This document shows, piece after piece, positions 15,299 through 23,569 of a stretch of 64,000 nt of DNA. Source of the stretch: PALSA-612 sp963776735 (lineage in GTDB: Bacteria; Actinomycetota; Thermoleophilia; Gaiellales; Gaiellaceae); the NCBI GenBank assembly GCA_963776735.1, contig CAVZNV010000017.1, positions 124,001-188,000 on the forward strand. Direction: 5' to 3'. Numbering within the stretch: position 1 is the first letter of the stretch; every line of letters starts with the position of its first letter. Below the pieces are notes generated by a model. The model ran no database searches. It saw nothing but the letters and a program-made list of their open reading frames with translations, and was not told where the DNA came from. The translations under genes were made by a program, and so were the position numbers.

Positions 15299-16060
15299 TC
15301 ATCGCAGCGCTCGCAGACGCTCGGGGTGCTTGCGCACGAAGCGCACGATCCCGCTCCAGTGCCACAGCGTCCGCCGGGTCAGGAAGCGCCGGTCGGTGAG
15401 CGCGTCCCACCGGTGCCGCACGACCGCTGCGGGCACGTACCACCGCTCCCAGCCGGCCTTTGCGAGCCGGTAGCAGAAGTCGATCTCCTCGCCGTACATC
15501 CGGAAACCCTCGTCGAAGCCGCCGACCTCGTCGAACGCCGCGCGCCGGACGAGCAGGAAGCCGCCGAGCATCCAGTCGGCCTCGACCGGCTCCGTCGGCC
15601 GCTCGTCGAGGAGATAGTGGTCGCGCTGCCGCTCGAGCGGAGGGAACGCTCGCCGCAGCGGCGTCCGCCGGACGAGAGTGCCGCCGACGGTCGGAAAGCG
15701 GCGACGAGACGGCTGCCACGCGCCGTCGGGATCGAGCATCTGCGGACCGGCGACGCCACACCGTGGATGCGCCGCGACGAAGTCCCGCAGAACGGCGACC
15801 GCACCGGCCTCGGCGACCGTGTCGGGATTCGCCACGAGGAGCAACTCGCCGCTGGTAGCCGCGGCCCCGGCATTCACGTTCGCGGCGAAGCTGAGCGGCC
15901 GCGGCTGCTCGATCACGCGGGCGCCGAGCGGGCCGGCCGGTTCGCTTCCCGGCAGGTTCGCGATCACGACCACCTCGTCGACTTGCGGGACGAGCGCCGG
16001 CAGCGACACCGCCAACTCCTCGCGATGGCCGTGCGAGATGACGACCGCCGAGACCTTCAC
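15299..16060 (-). CDS. Family 2 glycosyltransferase (rhamnosyltransferase-like)
   Basis: A 253-residue cytoplasmic GT-A enzyme. It has the N-terminal nucleotide-binding strand SAVVISHGHREEL, the NANVNAG-like segment (FAANVNAGAAA), the metal-binding-like LLVANPDT, the acceptor-side region EADWMLGGFLLVRRAAFD and the GGFDEGFRMYGEEIDFCYR motif typical of rhamnosyl- and related transferases. The start GTG 16060 overlaps the previous stop (GTGA). It is the last member of the contiguous glycosyltransferase run that begins at 23418. Confidence 0.85.
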   Translation of the reverse strand: MKVSAVVISHGHREELAVSLPALVPQVDEVVVIANLPGSEPAGPLGARVIEQPRPLSFAANVNAGAAATSGELLLVANPDTVAEAGAVAVLRDFVAAHPRCGVAGPQMLDPDGAWQPSRRRFPTVGGTLVRRTPLRRAFPPLERQRDHYLLDERPTEPVEADWMLGGFLLVRRAAFDEVGGFDEGFRMYGEEIDFCYRLAKAGWERWYVPAAVVRHRWDALTDRRFLTRRTLWHWSGIVRFVRKHPERLRALR

Positions 16061-17079
16061 GACAGCCCCAGTACCTGACGGTAGACGGCGAGCGTCCGCC
16101 TTGCCGTCTCGTCCCACGAGAACTGCGCCGCCCGCTGCAGGCCCGCCGCGACGAGCCGGTCGCGATCCGCGAGCGCGCGCCGGACACCGTCGGCGAGCTG
16201 GCCCGGCTCCGCGAAAATCGCCGCGTCGCCGGCGATCTCCCGCACCGCCGCGTCCGGAGCGGCGACGACCGGCGTGCCGCTCGCCATCGCCTCGACGACC
16301 GGGAGGCCGAAGCCCTCGTACCGCGACGGAAAGACCAGCGCCGACGCACCGCGGTAGAGCTCGACCAGCTGCTCCTTCGGCACATACCCGCGGACGTCGG
16401 CGCCGCGCTGCTCGAGCGCGCGCACGAGCTCGGGGTCGCGTCCCGGCCCGACGACCACCAGCCGCAGGCCGAGCTCGTCCGCGGCATCGGCCGCAGCCAA
16501 CGGGTTCTTCCGGGGCTCGACGGCGCCGACGAGGAGCAGGTACGAGTCGGCGGCGGGCTCACCCGGCGTGAACGACGCGTCGACGCCGTTCGGAGTGACC
16601 GTGACGCGCTGCGGATCGACGGAGTACAGCTCGACGAGGTCGTCCTTCGTCCGCTCGGAGACGGCGAGCACGTGCGCAGCGTGCCGCACGGCGTACGGCA
16701 CGGCGAAGCGGAAGACCGCGCGATGACGGCGCCGCATCACCGACTGGTCGCGCTCGAACGAGAGGTCGTGCACGGTGACGACGGCCGGGCACGGACAGCG
16801 GAGCGGCATGGCGTGCTGGAAGTGGGCGAGTGCCGCATCCAGCTTCCGCAGCGCGCGTGGGACCGAACGCAGCATCCGCGCCTCCTGCGAACGGGCCGGC
16901 ACGTGGACAGGTTCGACACCGGCCGGGACGAGTTCGGGGCGGCGGGTCAGCGCCGCGAAGCGGAGCTCGTCGCCGGCGAGCCGCGGCAGGCAGGCGAGCA
17001 GGTTCTCGACGTACGTCTCGTCTCCCGTGCGCTGGCGGCCGAGGACGTCCGCGTCGACCACGACCAGCGGAGCGGTCAC
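16057..17079 (-). CDS. Family 4 glycosyltransferase (tandem copy 3)
   Basis: A 340-residue GT-B enzyme. The C-terminal half has TVTPNGVDASFTPG, LLLVGAVEPRKNP and the donor-binding PSRYEGFGLPVVEAMASGTP with the EX7E-type glutamates. The N-terminal half has AVVTVHDLSFERD. Start GTG 17079 overlaps the previous stop (GTGA). It shares these segments with the two genes upstream (17076 and 18056), which suggests tandem duplication followed by divergence. Donor and acceptor are unknown; retaining transfer from a nucleotide sugar is expected for the family. Confidence 0.85.
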   Translation of the reverse strand: MTAPLVVVDADVLGRQRTGDETYVENLLACLPRLAGDELRFAALTRRPELVPAGVEPVHVPARSQEARMLRSVPRALRKLDAALAHFQHAMPLRCPCPAVVTVHDLSFERDQSVMRRRHRAVFRFAVPYAVRHAAHVLAVSERTKDDLVELYSVDPQRVTVTPNGVDASFTPGEPAADSYLLLVGAVEPRKNPLAAADAADELGLRLVVVGPGRDPELVRALEQRGADVRGYVPKEQLVELYRGASALVFPSRYEGFGLPVVEAMASGTPVVAAPDAAVREIAGDAAIFAEPGQLADGVRRALADRDRLVAAGLQRAAQFSWDETARRTLAVYRQVLGLS

Positions 17080-18056
17080 GCCGCGGCCTCGCGGTACACG
17101 TCGGCTGTACGGCGCGCGGTCTCGGTCCAGTCGAACGCGCGGGCGCGCTCCAGACCGAGCCGGACGAGCTCGTCGCGTCGGGACGCGGCCTCTTCGATGC
17201 CGGCCGCGATCGAGGCCGGGTCGAGCGGGTCGACGAGCACCGCCGCGCCGCCGGCGATCTCCTCGGTCGCGCCACCCCGCGAGGTGACGACCGGCGTGCC
17301 GCTCGCCATCGCCTCGACGATCGGAATCCCGAAGCCCTCCTCCAGCGACGGGTAGGCGAGACAACGCGCGCCGCGGTAGAGCCGGGCGAGCTCATCGTCC
17401 GAGACGCGGCCGAGCCGCCGAATCAGGTTTCCGTCGAGCCGCACGTCGCCCCAGCCGGCATCGCCGGCGACGCGGAGCTCGACGCCGAGCCGCTGCGTCG
17501 CTTCCGCCAGTCGCGCCAGGTTCTTGCGCGGCTCCAGCGTGCCGACGGCGAGCACGTAGTCGCCCGCCTCCGCTGGACCGTCCGGCGAGAACAGCCTGGA
17601 CACGCCGTTCGGCACGACGCGGATCTTCTCCTCGGGCGTCCCGAGCAGCTCGACGAGCTCGTGCTTCGTGTGCTCGGAGACGGCGATCACGAGCCTCGCC
17701 GCCCGCACCACCCGGGACACACACAGGCGGCTGTACTGCCGCGTCCACTGGTTGAAGGTCTCCGGGTGGCGCAGGACGGCAAGGTCGTGAACGGTAACGA
17801 CGAGCGGGCACGCAGGTGACGCGAGCGGGCCGCGAAAGGTCGGGCAATGGAGCACGTCGAGCCGCTCGCGGCGGGCGAGGCGCGGGAGGACGAACGGGTA
17901 CCAGACCGTGTCGCGGTAGACCGTGTCCGCGCGGCTCCGGCCGCGGTGCGCGAGCCGGACGAACTCGACACCCTCGATCCCGTCGAGCGCCTCGATGTAC
18001 CGCGCCGTCCCGGCCGCGGTCTGCTCGAGTGCGGAGACGTCGAGCCCGACGCGCAT
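17076..18056 (-). CDS. Family 4 glycosyltransferase (tandem copy 2)
   Basis: A 326-residue GT-B enzyme starting MRVGLDVSALEQTAAGTARY, a glycine-rich start typical of mannosyl/rhamnosyl-type GT4 proteins. Other marks are LVVTVHDLAVLRHPE, VVPNGVSRLFSPDGP, LAVGTLEPRKN and YPSLEEGFGIPIVEAMASG. ATG 18056 overlaps the previous stop by one base, and its own stop overlaps the next start. Close in sequence to the neighbours on both sides. Confidence 0.87.
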   Translation of the reverse strand: MRVGLDVSALEQTAAGTARYIEALDGIEGVEFVRLAHRGRSRADTVYRDTVWYPFVLPRLARRERLDVLHCPTFRGPLASPACPLVVTVHDLAVLRHPETFNQWTRQYSRLCVSRVVRAARLVIAVSEHTKHELVELLGTPEEKIRVVPNGVSRLFSPDGPAEAGDYVLAVGTLEPRKNLARLAEATQRLGVELRVAGDAGWGDVRLDGNLIRRLGRVSDDELARLYRGARCLAYPSLEEGFGIPIVEAMASGTPVVTSRGGATEEIAGGAAVLVDPLDPASIAAGIEEAASRRDELVRLGLERARAFDWTETARRTADVYREAAA

Positions 18057-19126
18057 CAGCCCGCCTCGGAGTATCCGGCCAGGAACGCCTTGCCAGTCCC
18101 GAGCCAGGTGAAGCGCGACGCATGGGCCAGGCCGCGCTCGACGAACTGCGCGGGATCGGCGAGCGCCTGCTCGAGCGCCGCCGCGAACGCGTCAGGACTC
18201 TCCGGATCGGCCCGCAGAGCCACGTCCCCGCAGGCCTCGTCCATCGACTCGTGCGACGACGCGACGACGGGGACGCCGCTCGCCATCGCCTCCACGATCG
18301 GGATCCCGAAGCCCTCGAACCGCGACGGATAGGCGAACACCGCAGCGCCGCGGTAGAGCCGCGCCAGCTCGTCGTCGTCGACGAAGCCGAGGCGGACGAT
18401 GCGCGGGTGGTCGAGGCTGGGCTGCGCGCCCCAGCCTGCAGCGCCGACGAGCGCCAGCCGCAGGTCGTCGCGGTCGAGCCGGTGGAACGCGTCGACGAGC
18501 ACGCCGAGGTTCTTGCGCGGCTCGAGCGTCGCCACGCTGAGCACGTACGGACCGCCGAGATCGGCGCGCTCGCCCTCGGCACGAAACTCCGCGTCGACGC
18601 CCGGATACGCGACGCGCACGCGCTCCCGCGCGACTCCGAGCAGCTCCACCACGTCGCGCGCCGTGAACTCCGAGTTCGCGAACACGACGTCACACCGCTG
18701 GGCATCCCGGTACTTGGCCGTGTGCATCGAGTGCGTCCGCCCCTGCACCCACTCGGGGAAGCGAACCGGCACGAGGTCGTGCACGGTCGTCGCGCGCAGC
18801 CCGGCGCGTTGCGGCGGGAACATCCAGTCGGAGTAGTGCAGCACGTCGAAGTCCCCGAGGAAGCGCTCCGCCGGCGGCCAGCCCGCGCGACTCCACGCCT
18901 GCCGCCACGCGTGCGCGAAGGGAAGAAACTGGAGCCGCGGCTCGACCGGCATTCCGTTCAGCGCCGCCGGGATCGCCTTCAGCCCCTGCGGGCTCGTCGG
19001 TGCGAACGGCACCACCTCGTGCTCGTCGCCGCCTGCCTCGACCAGACCGGCGAGGGACCCGCGCAGATACCGGCCGATGCCGGAGCGCGGATGCGACAGC
19101 GGCGAGACGTCGAACGCGATCCTCAC
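18056..19126 (-). CDS. Family 4 glycosyltransferase (tandem copy 1)
   Basis: A 356-residue GT-B enzyme. It begins RIAFDVSPLSHPRSGIGRY and carries TTVHDLVPVRFPEWV, VAYPGVDAEF, LSVATLEPRKN, LVGAAGWG and YPSRFEGFGIPIVEAMASG. GTG 19126 is the start by overlap with the upstream stop (GTGA). It is the first of three adjacent related glycosyltransferases, probably adding successive sugars of one repeat unit (inference). Confidence 0.87.
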   Translation of the reverse strand: MRIAFDVSPLSHPRSGIGRYLRGSLAGLVEAGGDEHEVVPFAPTSPQGLKAIPAALNGMPVEPRLQFLPFAHAWRQAWSRAGWPPAERFLGDFDVLHYSDWMFPPQRAGLRATTVHDLVPVRFPEWVQGRTHSMHTAKYRDAQRCDVVFANSEFTARDVVELLGVARERVRVAYPGVDAEFRAEGERADLGGPYVLSVATLEPRKNLGVLVDAFHRLDRDDLRLALVGAAGWGAQPSLDHPRIVRLGFVDDDELARLYRGAAVFAYPSRFEGFGIPIVEAMASGVPVVASSHESMDEACGDVALRADPESPDAFAAALEQALADPAQFVERGLAHASRFTWLGTGKAFLAGYSEAG

Positions 19127-21216
19127 TTCGGCGGGACGTAGACGAAGCTGTTGAAGTGCACGCCGAGCTGGCGCGTGTCCGTGACCGGCGGGCCGAGCAC
19201 GACCGCCGGCACCGCCAGGTTCGCGATCCGGAAGTGGGCCGTGCATAGATTCCCCTGCGGTGCGAGCGGAACGCGCATCGTCGTCGTCCCGCTGGGGGAA
19301 ACGAGGGCACGAACAGCCCCCGATGTGACCACGTTCGGCGACGTGAACAGGTTCGGGTCGCTCTCCAACTGGACGACGACCGCGCCGCCCTTGCAGTCGA
19401 AGCGCGTGTACGTGGCTGTCCGCCCCGACCAGGTGTCGCCGTACAGCCCGGTCGTGCGCGAGACCTGCTCGAGCGGGCCGTTCACCCGGTAGAGCACCAT
19501 CCGCTTGTTCACGTCCTGCGCGAGGATCTTCCCTTTCAGCATCAGAGACGTGTCGGTGAGCGCGTAGCGGGCGCGGATCGGTCGGCCGTTCGGCCCGAGG
19601 AGCTTGCCCGTCCGGGCGCTGATCGTCACAGGCGTCTCCGCCAGGTCGCCCGGGAGCGGGGCGCCGGTCACGTAGACGGTGCCGACGCTGCGGCTGAAGA
19701 TCTCGTTCTCCCAGATCGTGAACTTGTCGGTGTTGCCGGTCCACACGGCTGCGACCTTCGCGTCGTAGCCGACGGTGCGATCGATCCAGTTTCGCGGCAG
19801 CGGCGGCGACGAGATGCCGCCGAACAGGGACTCCAGCGACTGCTGGTGATGCTTGGCCTGGATCGACGCGGTCGAGACGCAGAAGTAGGCGAGCACGAGC
19901 AACGGCAGCACGAACGCATACCGGCGCGGGGCGAAGAGGAAGAGCAGCCCGGCCGCCGCACAGGCGAAGACGACGACGAGGCCGACGTCGTCGAGGTCGA
20001 GCCCCTGCTCGACGAGCCAGCCGAGCGGGATCAGCGCGATCGTGTCCGAGAGCGCGTTCAGGCCGATGAAGCTCGCGTACGGCAGCGCGCCCGGCAGCGC
20101 AGCGGCCACGATGATCGCCGCGGTCGCGAGCGCGGTTCCCCGCGGCAGCCCGCGTTCAATCCAGACGAGCAGCGCGATCAGGAACAGCGGCGCGACATAG
20201 AACATGTTCCGCTCCTCGACGCGGAACGACTGCTCGGACGCGAAGATCGCCACCTCGAGGACGAGCCAGAAGCTGACGGCGACGGTCGCGGCGACGAAGA
20301 TCCGCTCGGCCCGCGGCAGCGACCGCAGCCCGAGCGCGAGCACGAGCAGCGCCGCGAACGGCAGCACGCCGAGGGAGAGGTCGAGCTCGGAGACGTGGTA
20401 GAGGAACCAGCGCGTCACGTCGCCTGCCGAGTAGTGCGACGTGCTCGCCACCTGGTAGGCGCCGAGGATCCCGAAGATCGACCGCCCGCGAGCCACTTGC
20501 ACGAGGATCACGAGGGCGGCGCCGCCCGCGGCGAGCAGGTACATGAGCCGGTAGCGCCTGAACGCCTCACGGCCCATCATCAGGAGCGGTGCGGTCAGGA
20601 TCGCCGGCGCGATCGCGATCGCCTGCGCTCGGGTCAGGAACGCGAACAGGCACGTGCCGACGAGCACGGCGGTGTTCGCGAGCGTCGGCTTGTCGAGCCA
20701 GACGAGCAGCGCGAGGACGGTCGCCAGGAAGATCGGATAGAACGCGTTCTCGGTCATCAGGGTGCCCGTGTAGACCATCGACGGGACCGCAACCGCGAAT
20801 GCCGCCGCCGCGATCGAGAGCCACGGGCCGAGCATCCGGCGGGCGATGAAGTACGTCGGGATCGCGGCCAGCGACATGACCAGCGAGTTGATCCCCTTCG
20901 CAGCCGCGTACGCGTCCGGGATCGACCGGAACGCCGCCCAGGCCGGGGAGATCAGGATCGGATAGACGTAGCCGTAGGAGCCGGTCGACACGTCGCGGAC
21001 GAGAAAGTGGCCGCCCGAGGCGAAGCTCTTGGCCAGCTCGGAGTAGATGAGCTCGTCGACCATGATCCACGGCGCGACGATCTCGCGCGTGAGCACGTAG
21101 CGGACGCCGGCCGAGACGACGACGATCGCCGTCAGCCAGGCCCAGACGGGAATCGCACGCGCGCGCGCCCAGGCGCGGTCGCGGGCGCGCCCGGCGACGG
21201 CTGTCTCAACCGCCAA
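19123..21216 (-). CDS. Large GT-C-like membrane glycosyltransferase
   Basis: A 697-residue integral membrane protein with about 12 helices in the first 480 residues and a soluble beta-rich C-terminal domain of some 210 residues. The first periplasmic loop has the acidic VDELIYSELAKSF, the place where GT-C enzymes keep a catalytic Asp/Glu. Such enzymes use polyprenyl-phosphate sugars on the outer face of the membrane. It is a paralogue of the frame-broken gene at 12320. The start is probably TTG 21216, inside the end of the upstream gene; no better start is visible. No named family of known substrate is assigned. Confidence 0.7.
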   Translation of the reverse strand: MAVETAVAGRARDRAWARARAIPVWAWLTAIVVVSAGVRYVLTREIVAPWIMVDELIYSELAKSFASGGHFLVRDVSTGSYGYVYPILISPAWAAFRSIPDAYAAAKGINSLVMSLAAIPTYFIARRMLGPWLSIAAAAFAVAVPSMVYTGTLMTENAFYPIFLATVLALLVWLDKPTLANTAVLVGTCLFAFLTRAQAIAIAPAILTAPLLMMGREAFRRYRLMYLLAAGGAALVILVQVARGRSIFGILGAYQVASTSHYSAGDVTRWFLYHVSELDLSLGVLPFAALLVLALGLRSLPRAERIFVAATVAVSFWLVLEVAIFASEQSFRVEERNMFYVAPLFLIALLVWIERGLPRGTALATAAIIVAAALPGALPYASFIGLNALSDTIALIPLGWLVEQGLDLDDVGLVVVFACAAAGLLFLFAPRRYAFVLPLLVLAYFCVSTASIQAKHHQQSLESLFGGISSPPLPRNWIDRTVGYDAKVAAVWTGNTDKFTIWENEIFSRSVGTVYVTGAPLPGDLAETPVTISARTGKLLGPNGRPIRARYALTDTSLMLKGKILAQDVNKRMVLYRVNGPLEQVSRTTGLYGDTWSGRTATYTRFDCKGGAVVVQLESDPNLFTSPNVVTSGAVRALVSPSGTTTMRVPLAPQGNLCTAHFRIANLAVPAVVLGPPVTDTRQLGVHFNSFVYVPPK

Positions 21217-22423
21217 GCTCGACCTCGTCCAGCCGTGCCTTCAGCTCGCGCGCAGCCGGGTCGTCGGCGCCGATCCCCACGTCGGCGGCGGCCTCGGCGA
21301 CCTCGCGCAACGTCGCGTCGCGAACGGCCTCGCCGCCCGCGGCCTGCTCGAGCGCGGCCACGTACAGATCGGCCACCCTTGGCAGCGCGTGGTCGCGCTC
21401 GACGAGCTCTCGCGCCGCCCTGCCCATGGCCTCGCGGCGGGCCGGATCGTCTGCGAGCGCTTCGAGCGCCGCGGCCACCGTCACGACCTCGCGCTCGTCG
21501 ACCGGCACCTTGATCGCGACCGAGTCCGGCAGCTCGGAGAACCAGCCGACGTCGGATACGACGAGCGGCTTGCCGAGCGACAGCGCGCGGATCGCCGAGC
21601 CGGACGTCTCGCCCATCGTCGGCGAACGAAGCGAGACGATCGCTTCGCACGCCGCCATCAGCGACCAGAGCCGCTCCTCCGTCACGTAGTCGTCGCGGAT
21701 CACGCCTTCGGGGAGGTCGAGCCCGGTCAGCCGAGACGAGAGCGCGCCGACGAGCAGCAACCGCGCGCCCGGTCGTGAGGCGTGCACGCGCGCGAAAGCC
21801 GCGAGCAGCTGCGGGATCCGCTTGCTGTCGTTCAGGTGCCCGAAGCAGCCGAAGAGCGGATCGCCCTCCACCTCGGCAGGAGCGACGGTGGGCAGCGGCC
21901 AGGCCGGGTGCGGAATTCGGTGGATCGGCCGGTCGAAGCCTGCGGCTCTTGCGCGCTGCTCGACGAACTCGGAGTGCACGATCAGCGCGGTCGCGTTCGC
22001 GAGCACATCACCGGCCAGCGGGAACGCCTCCGGGCGGTTCTCCCAGAGCGGCGGGATGCGACCGTCGATCACGCCGTATGCGAGTAGTCGCCCCGCCAGG
22101 CCATGGCCGCGCTCCATGGCGTCGAGGTAGCCGCGCGCGTCGCCGCGGGCCAGCGTCAGCCCGGCGACGAGGTGGTGGAGCACGAACTCGTGCAGGACGA
22201 CGACGCCGGGCCGCGCGGCGAGCTCTCGGGCGATCCAGCCGTGCGCCTCCGGGTCGTTGCCGATGTGGTAGAGCGAGACGTCGGCGCTCGGCGCGCGGCG
22301 GAAGCGTCCCGGCCGGGCCAGGACGACGTCGATCCGCTGCTCGAGCTCGGGCAGGAGCAATGCGCTGTAGTCGGCCACCCCGGAGCGCGAGGGCGGCAAG
22401 GGCGAGTAGTACGCGACCTTCAC
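21206..22423 (-). CDS. Family 4 glycosyltransferase
   Basis: A 405-residue GT-B enzyme that starts VKVAYYSPLPPSRSGVADYS, a form common in GT4 proteins of envelope clusters. Later segments are LYHIGNDPEAHGWI, VVLHEFVLHHL, GCFGHLNDSKRIP and SLRSPTMGETSGSAIRALSLG with GKPLVVSDVGWF. An extra C-terminal helical segment of about 50 residues is acidic and lacks known motifs. GTG 22423 overlaps the previous stop (GTGA); the 3' end overlaps the membrane transferase by 11 nt. Confidence 0.83.
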   Translation of the reverse strand: MKVAYYSPLPPSRSGVADYSALLLPELEQRIDVVLARPGRFRRAPSADVSLYHIGNDPEAHGWIARELAARPGVVVLHEFVLHHLVAGLTLARGDARGYLDAMERGHGLAGRLLAYGVIDGRIPPLWENRPEAFPLAGDVLANATALIVHSEFVEQRARAAGFDRPIHRIPHPAWPLPTVAPAEVEGDPLFGCFGHLNDSKRIPQLLAAFARVHASRPGARLLLVGALSSRLTGLDLPEGVIRDDYVTEERLWSLMAACEAIVSLRSPTMGETSGSAIRALSLGKPLVVSDVGWFSELPDSVAIKVPVDEREVVTVAAALEALADDPARREAMGRAARELVERDHALPRVADLYVAALEQAAGGEAVRDATLREVAEAAADVGIGADDPAARELKARLDEVELGG

Positions 22424-23418
22424 GCGAGCAGCCTGTCGATCGCGCGGTCCCACGTGACCTGCTCGGCCAGGGCCTTGCCGGCCTTGCCCCAGGCGCGCGC
22501 CTCGTCCTCGCCGATCGCGAGCGCGCCGGCGATCCCCTCGACGGTCGGCTCGACCACGCGCCCCGTCTCGCGCTCGCGCACGACGTCGAGCGGACCGCCC
22601 GCGTCCGTCGTCGTCACGACCGGCTTCTCGGACAGGAACGCCTCGAACGGCACCATTCCGAAGTCCTCGTCCACCGGCGCGTAGTAGACGGCCCGGCAAC
22701 GCGCGTACAGGTCGGCGAGCTCGTCCTCCGGGATCCGACCCGTGAAACGCACCCGCCCGTTGGCGAGCGCTTCGAGCCGGCCGCGGTCGGGCCCGTCGCC
22801 GACGATCACGACCTCGACGCCCTCACGTGCCGCCGCCTCGATCAGCAGGTCGATGCGCTTCGCCCGGTCGAGCCGGTTGACCGAGAGGACGAACGGCTCG
22901 TAGCCGTCGGTGCGGTAGGCGAGCTCCTGCGGCGGGTGCGGGAGCACCTCTGCCTCGAGCCCGGTCGAGCGGCGAAGCCTGGCCGCGACGTTCCCGGACG
23001 TCGCGAACAGCTTCCGCGCCTCGCCGAGGGCCACTTCGTCGAGCCGCTGGATGCGCCGCCGCAGCGCGCGGTCCTCCGCCGACTCCGAGAACTGCCCGAG
23101 GTCCGTGCGGTCGAGCTCGTACGCCTGCCGGAACTGGTGGAGCAGCCAGACGACCTTGTTCGGGTGGCGGACGCAGTAGGACGGGAACTTCGTGGCGACG
23201 ACCAGATCGATCGGCCTCCCGTCGGTCTCGGTCAGATCGAGCAGCCGCCAGAGAAATGCCTGCGTGAGGACGCGCGGCCCCGGATACCACTTGAACGGCA
23301 CGGAGACGATCTCCGCCTCGTGCCCGCGCTCGCCGAGCCTGCGCACGAGCTCGTCCGTGAAAATCTCGGCACCCCCGCGCGCGAACGGCACCTGCGGGCG
23401 ACACACGGCGATCCTCAT
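22420..23418 (-). CDS. Family 4 glycosyltransferase, first gene of the run
   Basis: A 332-residue GT-B enzyme. N-terminal MRIAVCRPQVPFARGGAEIF contains the GGAE segment of GT4 enzymes; the C-terminal half has FVLSVNRLDRAKRIDLLIEA, VVIVGDGPDRGRLE and VDEDFGMVPFEAFLSEKPVV. ATG 23418 begins the operon of overlapping glycosyltransferase genes down to 15299. A 12-bp perfect hairpin ends 10 nt before this start, and no TAnnnT element or Shine-Dalgarno sequence lies between them. Confidence 0.85.
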   Translation of the reverse strand: MRIAVCRPQVPFARGGAEIFTDELVRRLGERGHEAEIVSVPFKWYPGPRVLTQAFLWRLLDLTETDGRPIDLVVATKFPSYCVRHPNKVVWLLHQFRQAYELDRTDLGQFSESAEDRALRRRIQRLDEVALGEARKLFATSGNVAARLRRSTGLEAEVLPHPPQELAYRTDGYEPFVLSVNRLDRAKRIDLLIEAAAREGVEVVIVGDGPDRGRLEALANGRVRFTGRIPEDELADLYARCRAVYYAPVDEDFGMVPFEAFLSEKPVVTTTDAGGPLDVVRERETGRVVEPTVEGIAGALAIGEDEARAWGKAGKALAEQVTWDRAIDRLLA

Positions 23419-23428
23419 CGCCGTGCTT

Positions 23429-23457
23429 CACGGGGGAAACAGCCGGTTTCCCCCGTG
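23429..23457 (-). promoter_or_regulatory. Perfect 12-bp hairpin just upstream of the glycosyltransferase operon
   Basis: CACGGGGGAAAC pairs with GTTTCCCCCGTG around the loop AGCCG. It ends 10 nt before the ATG at 23418, the same position relative to a start as the related hairpin at 1748-1772. It may stop transcripts from the gene ending at 23570 or act as a leader structure of the operon. Confidence 0.55.
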
Positions 23458-23501
23458 TGCCCCCTTCCCCTTCGTAGCGCGTTTCCGACGTCCCGAGCTA
23501 C

Positions 23502-23520
23502 GTCCCGGCCAAGCCGGGAC
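23502..23520. terminator. 8-bp GC-rich hairpin after the 23570 gene
   Basis: GTCCCGGC and GCCGGGAC around the loop CAA, 50 nt past the stop of the minus-strand methyltransferase gene. Together with the hairpin at 23429 it makes a plausible transcription end between two units. There is no T-run. Confidence 0.4.
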
Positions 23521-23569
23521 TCCGCGGCAACTCGACGAGTGTGGCCGCTGACGAGCGGGTCGAGCGTCG

